Part shown: positions 1 through 7,231 of the stretch, one piece after another
Numbering within the stretch: the stretch's first letter is position 1
Layout: every line of letters starts with the position of its first letter
Origin: UBA5186 sp040005095
GTDB taxonomy: Bacteria > Actinomycetota > Thermoleophilia > Gaiellales > Gaiellaceae
Assembly (NCBI GenBank): GCA_040005095.1
Contig: JBDTZN010000001.1
Coordinates: 31,512-95,511, forward strand
Reading direction: 5' to 3'
Length of the DNA: 64,000 nucleotides
The notes under the pieces: generated by a model
What the model saw: the letters and a program-made list of their open reading frames with translations, nothing else
Told to the model about the DNA's origin: nothing
The model's database searches: none
Translations under genes and position numbers: made by a program

Positions 1-2
1 CC

Positions 3-557
3 GAGGTCGAGGAGGCGCTCCGCGGCCCGCGCGACGGCACGCAGCACTTTCCGTTCCAAGTGATCAACAACGTGCTGATTGTCGAACGGATCGAGGGGTC
101 ACAAATCCAGATCGGAACGACCGGCTCGACGCAAATGATGCAGACCGCGAACCTCGACGAGGTACGCGGGCTCGTGAGCCAGCTGCGCGCGGCGATCGGA
201 GAGCTCGAGTTCGTCGACGAGGCGGTCACCGCCAGCGTCGCGGAAGACCTCGACTCCGTCGAGCGGCAGCTCAACCGAGAGAACCCCCCACGCGCCGTCG
301 CGCGCGAGTTGCTGACCTCTGCGCGCCACACGCTCGAAGGCGCCGCCGGCGGCGTGGTCGCCGAGCACGCCGACAAGGTCGGGAACGCCCTCGAGTTGTT
401 CGACCGCGTCATCACCTCTCTGTCGCAGTCAACAGGGACACGTGCTGAACCGGTCGCGGCCCATGACGCGACGGCCATTTCAGCATTACCGATCAGTCCA
501 CTGGATCGGCTGTCCGCTCCGGCGTCGTCACAAAAGGTCTGCCGCGACGGTGTATAG
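3..557 (+). CDS. Hypothetical protein, 5' end outside window
   Basis: The frame is open to the left edge, so the gene probably begins upstream; a GTG at 60 is only an internal possibility. The visible part starts with a hydrophobic strand-rich stretch (VINNVLIVERIEGSQIQIG), then a helical region of about 90 residues, then a low-complexity tail after residue 130. This strand followed by a Q/G/S/T turn and helices is seen at the C-terminus of various actinobacterial proteins of unknown role. I do not recognise the family and infer no function. No signal peptide or membrane segment is visible in the part present. Confidence 0.55.
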   Translation, partial: EVEEALRGPRDGTQHFPFQVINNVLIVERIEGSQIQIGTTGSTQMMQTANLDEVRGLVSQLRAAIGELEFVDEAVTASVAEDLDSVERQLNRENPPRAVARELLTSARHTLEGAAGGVVAEHADKVGNALELFDRVITSLSQSTGTRAEPVAAHDATAISALPISPLDRLSAPASSQKVCRDGV

Positions 558-641
558 AAAACCGGCGCTCAGGCGCGCCCGACAAGCCAAGGTAAACTTC
601 GACTGCAGTTTTCACAAAAACCCTGCAAACCAGGGTAAAGC

Positions 642-713
642 GCCCCCGTAGCTCAGTGGATAGAGCAGCGGTTTCCTAAACCGCGTGCGCATGTTCGATT
701 CATGCCGGGGGCA
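642..713 (+). tRNA. tRNA-Arg (anticodon CCT)
   Basis: Folds as a complete cloverleaf: 7-bp acceptor (GCCCCCG with CGGGGGC), 4-bp D stem (GCTC/GAGC), anticodon stem GCGGT/ACCGC around loop TTCCTAA with anticodon CCT at 675-677, and T stem GCATG/CATGC around TTCGATT. Discriminator base is A at 713; CCA is not encoded. The 3' end overlaps the stop of the minus-strand cyclase pseudogene, whose last codons are read from the acceptor arm. Confidence 0.95.
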
Positions 714-1817
714 TCGCCCGTGCGGCCAGCGCGTACTCGACCGCCGCCTCCCCGGAAAGCGCTTTGCCTTCGCTCAACGCTTTCGAGCGGTCATCCGAGC
801 TCAAGAGCTTTTCGAGTCGGCCGACGAGATCTGCTTGGAGGACGGCTTCGCTCGGTTCGAGGCTGAGGTCGATCTCGGTGCGAATGCGCTCGGCGGCGCC
901 GAGGAGTCGCCCTGCGCGCTCGCCGTCGCCTCGGCGGGCAGCGACCGCTGCGAACACTCGCAGGCCGCAGCAGACGCCGACCATGTCCGCCGTGTCCCCC
1001 GCTAGCTGGAGGCTTTCGCGCGCGTGATCCTCGGCCTCCTCGAGCCGGTCGAGCTGAACGCAGGCGGTCGCGAGGTTGAGCAGAGCGACGTTGATCACGG
1101 TCGGGCCGAAGGGCCGCAAGAGGACAATGGCTTCGACCGCTAGCTCGACGGCCTTCGTGTACTCGGCTGCCCGAATCGCTACATCGGCGAGATTGATCAG
1201 GGTCACTCCGATGCCACGGTTGTTTCCCTCGACGCGATACGCCTCGGTTGCCTGCACGAGGAGACGCCGAGCCTTCTCGACGTCTCCGTCCGCCAGCTCG
1301 CAGTTCGACAAGTAGTTCAGTGCGGAGCCCACAACGCGGAAGTCTCCTGCCTGCTCCCCGAGACGAAGCGCGCGGGTTGCCGCTGCGCGCGAAGCTGGGT
1401 AGTCCCCCTGGCGGTACGCGGTGAACGCGAGCCCCGCCTCAACACGGCCGAGCAGCCGGACATCCCCCGTCCCCACGCCGATCGCCTCCTCGATTAGTCG
1501 GCGGAGCCCTCGTTCGTCAGGAGCGGCTCGCCTGTGTGGACGCCGATCCGGACTTGCACGCGCCCGCCCGCTAGAGCGTCCTGTGCCTCGGCAGCCGCGG
1601 CGAGCGCGTCTTGAGCGCGCGAGAAAGCGACGAAGAACGCATCGCCCTGCGTGTCCACCTCGACGCCCCCGTGACGCATACACGCCTCGCGGACGATGCC
1701 ACGATGCTCCTGGAGCAGCTGGGCATACGTCTCTGCGCCCAGGTCCTGTAGCAGTTTGGTCGAGCCTTCAACATCGGTGAAGAGGAACGTCACGGTGCCG
1801 GACGGCAGGACGGGCAT
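700..1817 (-). pseudogene. Adenylate/guanylate cyclase-STAND-TPR regulator, internally deleted and frameshifted
   Basis: An ATG at 1817 opens a class III cyclase domain (LPSGTVTFLFTDVEGST, then VDTQGDAFFVAF with both metal-binding Asp). It runs to about 1494, where the frame stops just after VRIGVHTGEPLL. Downstream, in another frame, reading resumes as TPR-like helices (from about IEEAIGVGTG) and continues to a stop at 700-702. Compared with the intact copy at 1970-4408, the second half of the cyclase domain and the whole NB-ARC-like ATPase are missing, and the join is out of frame. The last residues are encoded by the tRNA-Arg 3' end. It looks like a decayed tandem duplicate; an alternative reading as two short separate genes is less likely. 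Confidence 0.7.
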
Positions 1818-1904
1818 CCACGGATGATGCGCTATCAGGCTCGCTACGTCACTGATGCGACGGCGGACAGCTCCGCCGCGATCGGTGCGGCCGAACCACG
1901 CAAC

Positions 1905-1946
1905 TTCCTCGACTGCGTGCGCTGGTTCGATTCCGGCCGGGGGCAT
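1905..1946 (+). repeat. Second copy of the tRNA-Arg 3' half
   Basis: Aligns without gaps to the 3' half of tRNA-Arg(CCT) at an offset of 1232 bp: by my count 35 of 42 positions match (673-714 against 1905-1946), including the anticodon region TTCCT, TTCGATTC and the acceptor arm CCGGGGGCAT. Changes in the T stem are paired (GCATG/CATGC becomes GCTGG/CCGGC), so the T arm still folds. The 5' half does not make a convincing acceptor or D arm, so I do not call it a tRNA gene. It sits 24 bp beyond the stop of the intact cyclase gene, as the real tRNA sits at the end of the deleted copy. Confidence 0.75.
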
Positions 1947-1969
1947 CCGCCGATCGACGGCCTGAGAGG

Positions 1970-4408
1970 TCAACCCTCGGTCGCCAGGGCGTAGGTCACC
2001 GCCTCGTCGAGAGTGAGCGCGTGGCCGCGGCGGACGGCATCGGGAGGCAGGGGAGGCAGCGCGTCGGCGATCGTGTGCTTCAGCTGTTCCCACGCGCCCA
2101 CCGGGGCGCGGCGCTCCTCGGCCTCCACGGCGCCCCAGAGCACGCCCGCCCGTTCCAGGTCGCCCCCCACGGCCTCGAGCTTCGCGAAATCGGCGAGCAA
2201 ATTGATCGTGTTCTGCCGATCGCCGATCGAATGCAAGATTCGGAGAGAGTCACGCGTGAGCGGCGCCGCGTCGGCGCGGCCGAGCAGCAAAGCGGTTTCG
2301 GCTGCGTTTCCGGTCATGACGCCCTCCCACCAGGTGAAGCCGATCTCTCGGGCCCGACTCGCGCTCTCGAGGTAGAGCTCGAAGGCAGCGTCGAGGTTCC
2401 CAAGGAGTCGCTCGGCCGACGCTCTCGTCCCGGGTACGACCGCTTCGGTCCGCGGATCGTGGGCCTTCGATAGGACCTCCTCGGTCTGCACGAGCAACTC
2501 CAGGCAGGCTTCGGGTCGGCCGTTCCAGTTTTCGAGGTTGGCTAGACGGCTCAGCATGTGCGCCACGCCGGCCTCGTCTCCGAGCGCCCGGAACTCGCTC
2601 AACGCGGCCTTGTAGAGCCCTTCAGTGGCCTCCAGGTCTCCGACCAGGTTCGCAGCGCCGCCGATCGCTCGGAGCGCCCGCGCGTGGAGCAGCGGCGAGA
2701 CGCTCCCTCGCTCTATGAGCTCGGTCAGGCGTCGGCGCGCCTCGAATGGACTGTCGGTGATCCAGTAGGTCTCCATTGCGACGGCGATCGAGACGCCCGT
2801 TTCAAAGTCGCCCTGAGCTTCTGCCCAGTCGATCGCGGCTCTCAGGTTCGCGCCCTCCGGCGCGACGAGATCGTTGCGCTGTGGCCCGATGGGCGAGTCG
2901 CTAGCGAGCAAGGCGCTCTCGGCCAGCACCTGGAGCCACTGAGCGTGTGCGCCCCGGAGCTCGGCTTCCTCGCCGGATTCGCGCAGGCGCTCGAGCGCGA
3001 ACTCGCGGATCGTCTCGAGCATCCAGAAGCGCCCACCGTCACGAAGCCGGACCAGGCTCTTGTCGACGAGCGACTCGAGCGAGTCGAGGCCCGCCCCGCA
3101 AATGGCTTCAGCCGCCTCGAGCGTGCAGCCGCCAGTGAAGACGGCGAGCCGCGCGAACAACTGGCGCTCCGGCTCGTCGAGCAGGTCGTGCGACCACTCG
3201 ATCGTGGCTCGGAGCGTCTGCTGTCGGACGTCGGCGTCCCGTCCGCCGCGGAGCAGATCGAGCGTCACACCGAGACGCTCGAGCAGCTGGGAAGTTGAAA
3301 GGATGGACGTGCGCGCGGCCGCGAGCTCAAGCGCCAACGGGAGATCGTCGAGGCGCGAGCAAAGCTCGTCCACTGCGTCGTCGGGCTCGAAATCAGGTTG
3401 CAGGCCGCGCGCGCGGGAGACGAATAGCTCACGAGCCTCGGCGCGCGCGAGCACCGGGACCGGATAGACCTGCTCGCCGGCGAGTCCGAGGCGTTCACGG
3501 CTGGTGACGAGGATGTCCAGATTGGGACAGGCCGCCCGCAGCTCCGACAGCTGCGGCGCCGCCTCGATCACGTGCTCGAAATTGTCGAGGAGTAGGAGGA
3601 GTCGCCGCTCACCGATCGTGTCAGCCGCACGCGACCCGCCCAACGCCTGCGCGGCGGCGTCGAGCACCATGGCGGGATCGGCGATCGGCGCGAGCGGCAC
3701 CCACCAGACGCCGTGCTCATAGCGGGCCGCCGCCTCCGCCGAGGCCTGGAGCGCCAGGCGCGTCTTGCCGGTGCCGCCCGCGCCGGTGAACGTCGTGACA
3801 TGGACGTCCTCTCGACCAAGCAACCCGGCCACCTGGGCGAGCTCCGCCTCTCGACCGAGGAACGGTGTCGCGGGGACCGGGAGGTTCGTGTGGTGGAGAG
3901 TCTTCAGGGGCGGGAACTCGTGCTCACCAAGCTGATAGATGCGCTCAGGGGCGGAAAGGTCCTTGAGCCGGTGCTCGCCCAGATCGCGGAGGGTGCTCGT
4001 GCTGAGCAGAGAGGCGGTCGAGGCAGACACGAGAACCTGCCCGCCATGACCACACGCGGCGATCCGGGCCGCCCGGTGAACATCCACCCCGACGTAGCCT
4101 CCGTCGGCCAAAAACGGGGTCCCTGTGTGGATCCCCATCCGCACCTGGATCGGGCCTCGGGCCAGGTGTTCGAGACCGGTGACAGCCGCCTGGAGCGCAC
4201 CGGGCGCCGTCGGGAAGGCGACGAAGAAAGCGTCGCCCTGTGTGTCGACCTCGACGCCGCCTTGGGCTTGAAATGCCTCGCGGAGGACGCGGCGGTGCTC
4301 CGCGAGCAGATCGGCGTACGCGTCACCGTGCTCGTGCACCAGCCTCGTGGAGCCCTCGATATCGGTGAACAGGAAGGTGACGGTGCCGGACGGAAGGTCT
4401 CGGGTCAC
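1970..4408 (-). CDS. Class III adenylate/guanylate cyclase fused to STAND ATPase and TPR repeats
   Basis: 812 residues from a GTG start. Residues 5-165 form a class III nucleotide cyclase domain with metal ligands D16 (FTDIEGST) and D59 (TQGDAFF). At the usual transition-state Asn position there is H111 (VDVHRAARIA), with R115 kept. Residues 180-450 are an NB-ARC/AfsR-like STAND ATPase: P-loop GAGGTGKT at 209-216, Walker B LLLLLDNFE, a TSRERL sensor and a DLPLALELAAAR GxP-type motif. The remaining 350 residues are helical repeats like TPR. Such proteins are thought to be ligand-gated signalling proteins; the ligand is unknown. It is the only intact member of a three-copy tandem family here. 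Whether the Asn-to-His change allows cyclase activity is open. Confidence 0.9.
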   Translation of the reverse strand: MTRDLPSGTVTFLFTDIEGSTRLVHEHGDAYADLLAEHRRVLREAFQAQGGVEVDTQGDAFFVAFPTAPGALQAAVTGLEHLARGPIQVRMGIHTGTPFLADGGYVGVDVHRAARIAACGHGGQVLVSASTASLLSTSTLRDLGEHRLKDLSAPERIYQLGEHEFPPLKTLHHTNLPVPATPFLGREAELAQVAGLLGREDVHVTTFTGAGGTGKTRLALQASAEAAARYEHGVWWVPLAPIADPAMVLDAAAQALGGSRAADTIGERRLLLLLDNFEHVIEAAPQLSELRAACPNLDILVTSRERLGLAGEQVYPVPVLARAEARELFVSRARGLQPDFEPDDAVDELCSRLDDLPLALELAAARTSILSTSQLLERLGVTLDLLRGGRDADVRQQTLRATIEWSHDLLDEPERQLFARLAVFTGGCTLEAAEAICGAGLDSLESLVDKSLVRLRDGGRFWMLETIREFALERLRESGEEAELRGAHAQWLQVLAESALLASDSPIGPQRNDLVAPEGANLRAAIDWAEAQGDFETGVSIAVAMETYWITDSPFEARRRLTELIERGSVSPLLHARALRAIGGAANLVGDLEATEGLYKAALSEFRALGDEAGVAHMLSRLANLENWNGRPEACLELLVQTEEVLSKAHDPRTEAVVPGTRASAERLLGNLDAAFELYLESASRAREIGFTWWEGVMTGNAAETALLLGRADAAPLTRDSLRILHSIGDRQNTINLLADFAKLEAVGGDLERAGVLWGAVEAEERRAPVGAWEQLKHTIADALPPLPPDAVRRGHALTLDEAVTYALATEG

Positions 4409-4459
4409 TCCGCCGAATCTACCCCACGCCGAGTGCGGAACTAAGCTGGTCCCCGGCTC

Positions 4460-4624
4460 ATGCCCAAGCCCGTGATCTGGAAGCCCCGCTATGCCACTCG
4501 CCGAATGCGCGAACGCGCATGGGCGAATGCCGATCTGCGACGCGAGCAGGCGGTGAGAAGGACTCCGCCTCGCCGGTCGCTGCTCGCGCGGCTCCTCCGT
4601 CGGCCAGACACGGGCCGCTCCTAA
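4460..4624 (+). CDS. Possible small basic protein (54 aa)
   Basis: A short ORF from ATG to TAA encodes a strongly basic, Arg-rich peptide beginning MPKPVIWKPRYATRRMR and ending in RLLRRPDTGRS. It lies in the gap between two divergent cyclase copies where no other gene is evident. There is no clear ribosome binding site upstream and I do not recognise a family. Basic composition suggests nucleic-acid binding, but in a high-GC genome short Arg-rich ORFs occur by chance, so this is a weak call. Confidence 0.3.
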   Translation: MPKPVIWKPRYATRRMRERAWANADLRREQAVRRTPPRRSLLARLLRRPDTGRS

Positions 4625-4956
4625 GAAGAGAGACGAGCCGGTGCTCGGGCGGCCGGGCCACCAAGCATCAGAATCGTGGAGTGAGAACGCCCCTCCTGAT
4701 CGGCTCGAGCAGGCGCAGCGTCCTGCGCGTCAGCCGCAGCTCCGACCGCGTCCTGCGCGCGTGCGAAGGCGACGAAAAACGCATCGCCTTGCGTGTCCAC
4801 CTCCACGCCGTGGTGACGCTCGAAGGCGGCGCGAAGCACGCGCCGATGGTCCGCGAGCACATCCGCGTAGCGGTCGCCGAGCTCGTGCAGCAGCCGCGTC
4901 GATCCCTCGATGTCCGTGAAGAGGAGGGTTACGGTTCCGGTCGGCAACGAGGCCAT
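4621..4956 (-). pseudogene. Truncated class III cyclase N-terminus (third family copy)
   Basis: Starts at ATG 4956 with LPTGTVTLLFTDIEGST and keeps the second metal motif VDTQGDAFFVAFARAQDA. After about residue 85 the sequence loses all resemblance to the cyclase and becomes an unrelated tail up to a stop at 4621. The transition-state residues, ATPase and TPR parts are absent, so it cannot form a working cyclase. It is best explained as the remains of a third tandem copy of the gene at 1970-4408. Confidence 0.7.
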
Positions 4957-4991
4957 GCCGGCTCAAGTGAAGCGGGTTGCGAACGAGGCGT

Positions 4992-5699
4992 CTAGAGCGC
5001 TTCTGTCAAGGCGTCGATGTCGTGCAAGCGCCACAGCATCGGGCCGACGAGGCTGCGCCGATCCTCGCTCTCACTGCGCTTGAAATAGAGGAAGCCGATT
5101 TCCCGCGCGACGAGCTTGCGCACGCGCTCGTGGCGCGAGTGGCCGCGGAGCCGGTCGAACCCGTTGGCACCCACCTGCGCGGAGGAGACGACCCCGTAAT
5201 GCTGCGAGTCGCGGAACGCGAACAGGTGCTGGATTCCGAGCGACGTGCTCTCCATGTCGTAATCGGTGATCCCGATCACGACTCCGCCTCCGCTGGCGGG
5301 ATAGGCGCGCTGCAGCACCCCAACGAGCTCGTCCGCCACCAGCTGGTGCCTGCGATCGTCCAGGGTCCACGACGGCAGCTCGTATTGCCGTGTCGCGACC
5401 ACGAGGATGCGGTAGCGGGCTTCGAGCTCCCGCGCGAGTGTCCGCGCGTCCACGCGCGACGAGCGGCCGAAGGGCACGAGGATGACCCCGGAGCGCACCC
5501 TCCGGATCGATGACCCCGTTCGCAGTGTGTCCGCCGAGCCAGCGCGCAGCGGGCCGGGCTCGGCGAAGACCCGCGTGCCGCCGATCCACAACGCGACGAA
5601 CAACGCCACGCCGAAAGGCACCGCGACACGAAGGGCCCGTGCCAAGCCGAAGGGAGACACGTTGTGCGCATCGGCCGATCGCGACGCACGGCCAATCAC
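4992..5699 (-). CDS. Membrane-anchored archaemetzincin-like protein with degenerate zinc site
   Basis: 235 residues from GTG. Residues 22-45 form one membrane segment, leaving the rest probably outside the cell. The core follows the archaemetzincin order: VPFGRSSRVDARTLARELE, a VVIGITDYDM strand, the LGIQHLFAFRD/YGVVSSAQ region, a helix, and a closing ML...HDIDAL stretch. In active members the helix carries HExxHxxGxxH and is followed by cysteines. Here it reads AREIGFLYFKRSE (197-210) with no His and no Cys, so zinc peptidase activity is not expected. Assignment rests on the order of motifs and is moderately secure. It may be a binding or structural relic; no partner is evident nearby. Confidence 0.6.
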   Translation of the reverse strand: MIGRASRSADAHNVSPFGLARALRVAVPFGVALFVALWIGGTRVFAEPGPLRAGSADTLRTGSSIRRVRSGVILVPFGRSSRVDARTLARELEARYRILVVATRQYELPSWTLDDRRHQLVADELVGVLQRAYPASGGGVVIGITDYDMESTSLGIQHLFAFRDSQHYGVVSSAQVGANGFDRLRGHSRHERVRKLVAREIGFLYFKRSESEDRRSLVGPMLWRLHDIDALTEAL

Positions 5700-5718
5700 T
5701 CAGAACCGTGAGCCTGAT

Positions 5719-6426
5719 TCAGGCGACGGCGAAGGTGACGGTGACCGAAGCCTGGATGTCCTGAGTGCCAGGCTCGATCGGCGTTGCATCGGTGGCTGCG
5801 CCGGCTTTCCCCTCGATCGGGACCGGGGCGCCGCCCGTTTCTGTGACGCCGATGACCGCGCCGAGCGTGACGCCCGCGGCTGCTGCGATGGCCTGCGCCT
5901 TGGTGCGCGCGTCGGCGACGCTGGAGCGCAGGGCGTTGCGGTAGAGCTCAGCCTCGTTGGAGCGCGAGAGCGACGGGCCGAAGACCTGGTTCGCGCCCGC
6001 TCCGACGGCGGCGTCGATCACGGCACCGGCACGACCGAGGTCGCGTAGGTGAGCCGAGACGGTGTTCTGGGCGATGTACCCGAGGATCGTCTCGCCATTG
6101 TCGGCGAGCCGCGGCGACAGAGCGACCTGCTGGGTCTGGATGTCTGCTGCGGCAACGCCGGCTTCGCGGAGCGCCGCGATCACCTTGCGCATCTCTGCGC
6201 TGTTCGCATCGAGAGCCGCGCTCGCCGTCCGGCCGGTGCTCTGGACACCGAACGAGAAGTCCGCCCGGTCGGGAACGGCGCGAACGGCACCGGTGCCGTT
6301 GACGGTGATCCCGTCGGCGCGGAGCTGAGCGGCGAGCCCGCTGGCGCTCTCAGGGCGCGCCGCGCCCGCAAGCGCGACAACGGCGAGGCCGAGCGCGGCG
6401 AGGGCGAGGATGCGAAAAAACTTCAT
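5719..6426 (-). CDS. SIMPL (DUF541) domain secreted protein
   Basis: ATG at 6426 gives a classic signal peptide (MKFFRILALAALGLAVVALAGAA); a GTG at 6435 adds three residues. The mature part has SIMPL features: ITVNGTGAVRAVPDRADFSFGV, the ALDANSAEMRKVIAALREAGV helix, DIQTQQVALSP, and the C-terminal ARTKAQAIAAAAGVTLGAV stretch ending in a strand. Length of 235 residues is usual. SIMPL proteins are periplasmic or surface proteins of poorly known role. It is downstream of a tetR gene on the same strand, 46 bp away, so the two may be co-transcribed. Confidence 0.85.
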   Translation of the reverse strand: MKFFRILALAALGLAVVALAGAARPESASGLAAQLRADGITVNGTGAVRAVPDRADFSFGVQSTGRTASAALDANSAEMRKVIAALREAGVAAADIQTQQVALSPRLADNGETILGYIAQNTVSAHLRDLGRAGAVIDAAVGAGANQVFGPSLSRSNEAELYRNALRSSVADARTKAQAIAAAAGVTLGAVIGVTETGGAPVPIEGKAGAATDATPIEPGTQDIQASVTVTFAVA

Positions 6427-6472
6427 TGCTCTCACTGTACGCCGCCGCTCCGGATTTGGTCACAGGCGTCGC

Positions 6473-7069
6473 TTAAGGCTTGAGCCCACCGCTGAACACC
6501 GAGACGACGGCACGCTCCGCCTCTGCGACGTCGTCCTCGCCGTCGGGCAGCTGGCCCATGACCCAGCCAGTCAGGATTTCCTCGAGCGCGCCGTAGAGCA
6601 TCCACGCGACGGTGCGCGCCCGCAGCTCGCTCGTGAACGTGCCGTCCTTCTGTCCCCGCTCGACGAGCCGCTCCAGCGCGGCGAACGCCTGCGCGATCTC
6701 GTCGATCTCTCGGTGGATCTGCGGGCTCCGCACCACCTCGCGTACGAGCACGCGAACGAGATCGGGATCGGTAGCCCACGAGCCGAGGACGATGGCGCAA
6801 ACCCGCCGCAGCTGGTCGGTCGCCGGCCCGCCGCGTTCCTCGACGCTCTGGATCGCGGTGAGCATGGCGCCCCAGGTCTCGCGGAAGACCGCCTCGAGAA
6901 CGGTTTCCTTCGACGTGAAGTAGTGGTAGACCAGGCCGTAGGCGACGCCGGCTTCCTTCGCGATGTCGCCGACCCTCGCGTCGTGGTAGCCCTCCCGCGC
7001 GAAGACGCGCACCGCCGCGGCGAGGATGATCGCCCGCTTGTCCTCCGAAGCGCCCCCGCGATTTGCCAC
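6473..7069 (-). CDS. TetR/AcrR family transcriptional regulator
   Basis: 198 residues from GTG. The N-terminal helix-turn-helix spans about residues 10-57 (AAVRVFAREGYHDARVGDI, then AGVAYGLVYHYFTSKETVLE). The C-terminal ligand domain contains LYGALEEILTGWVMGQ, a feature of FadR-like/acyl-CoA-responsive TetR proteins, so a fatty-acid ligand is possible but not shown. The gene is divergent from the pentapeptide-repeat gene at 7232, and a 12-bp inverted repeat lies in the shared 162-bp gap, a plausible operator. Confidence 0.85.
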   Translation of the reverse strand: MANRGGASEDKRAIILAAAVRVFAREGYHDARVGDIAKEAGVAYGLVYHYFTSKETVLEAVFRETWGAMLTAIQSVEERGGPATDQLRRVCAIVLGSWATDPDLVRVLVREVVRSPQIHREIDEIAQAFAALERLVERGQKDGTFTSELRARTVAWMLYGALEEILTGWVMGQLPDGEDDVAEAERAVVSVFSGGLKP

Positions 7070-7150
7070 GCCCGGCCGAGTCTACGGAGGCCGGCCGGAA
7101 CGCGTTCGGAGGTAAGGCTTCCGCTCGATACTGACCGTGTAGAGCGAAGG

Positions 7151-7179
7151 AGCTGTGGCCGGATCTCCCGGTCACAGCT
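7151..7179. promoter_or_regulatory. 12-bp inverted repeat, candidate TetR operator
   Basis: AGCTGTGGCCGG and CCGGTCACAGCT are complementary with a single G-T pair, separated by 5 bp and followed by GTTTT. It lies between divergent tetR and pentapeptide-repeat genes, directly upstream of a TTGACA box. With no gene reading into it on the plus strand, an operator is more likely than a terminator. Confidence 0.45.
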
Positions 7180-7182
7180 GTT

Positions 7183-7210
7183 TTGACAGGAGGGAGCCGC
7201 GCTCTAAGCT
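7183..7210 (+). promoter_or_regulatory. Promoter of the pentapeptide-repeat gene
   Basis: A perfect TTGACA at 7183-7188 and TAAGCT at 7205-7210 with 16-bp spacing. A GAAGGAGA ribosome site precedes the ATG at 7232. Confidence 0.55.
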
Positions 7211-7231
7211 CCCGAGTGAGCGAAGGAGACG

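Noticed and set aside
642..1946. An integrated mobile element bounded by tRNA-derived att sites
   Set aside because: No integrase, excisionase or cargo gene lies between the two tRNA halves; the segment holds only a decayed cyclase copy. Kept as a repeat finding only.
1818..2093. N-terminal extension of the deleted cyclase frame containing MPPAGIEPAHAVEE
   Set aside because: This GIEPA-type string is the translation of a tRNA 3' end read backwards, a known annotation artefact; the cyclase starts at 1817.
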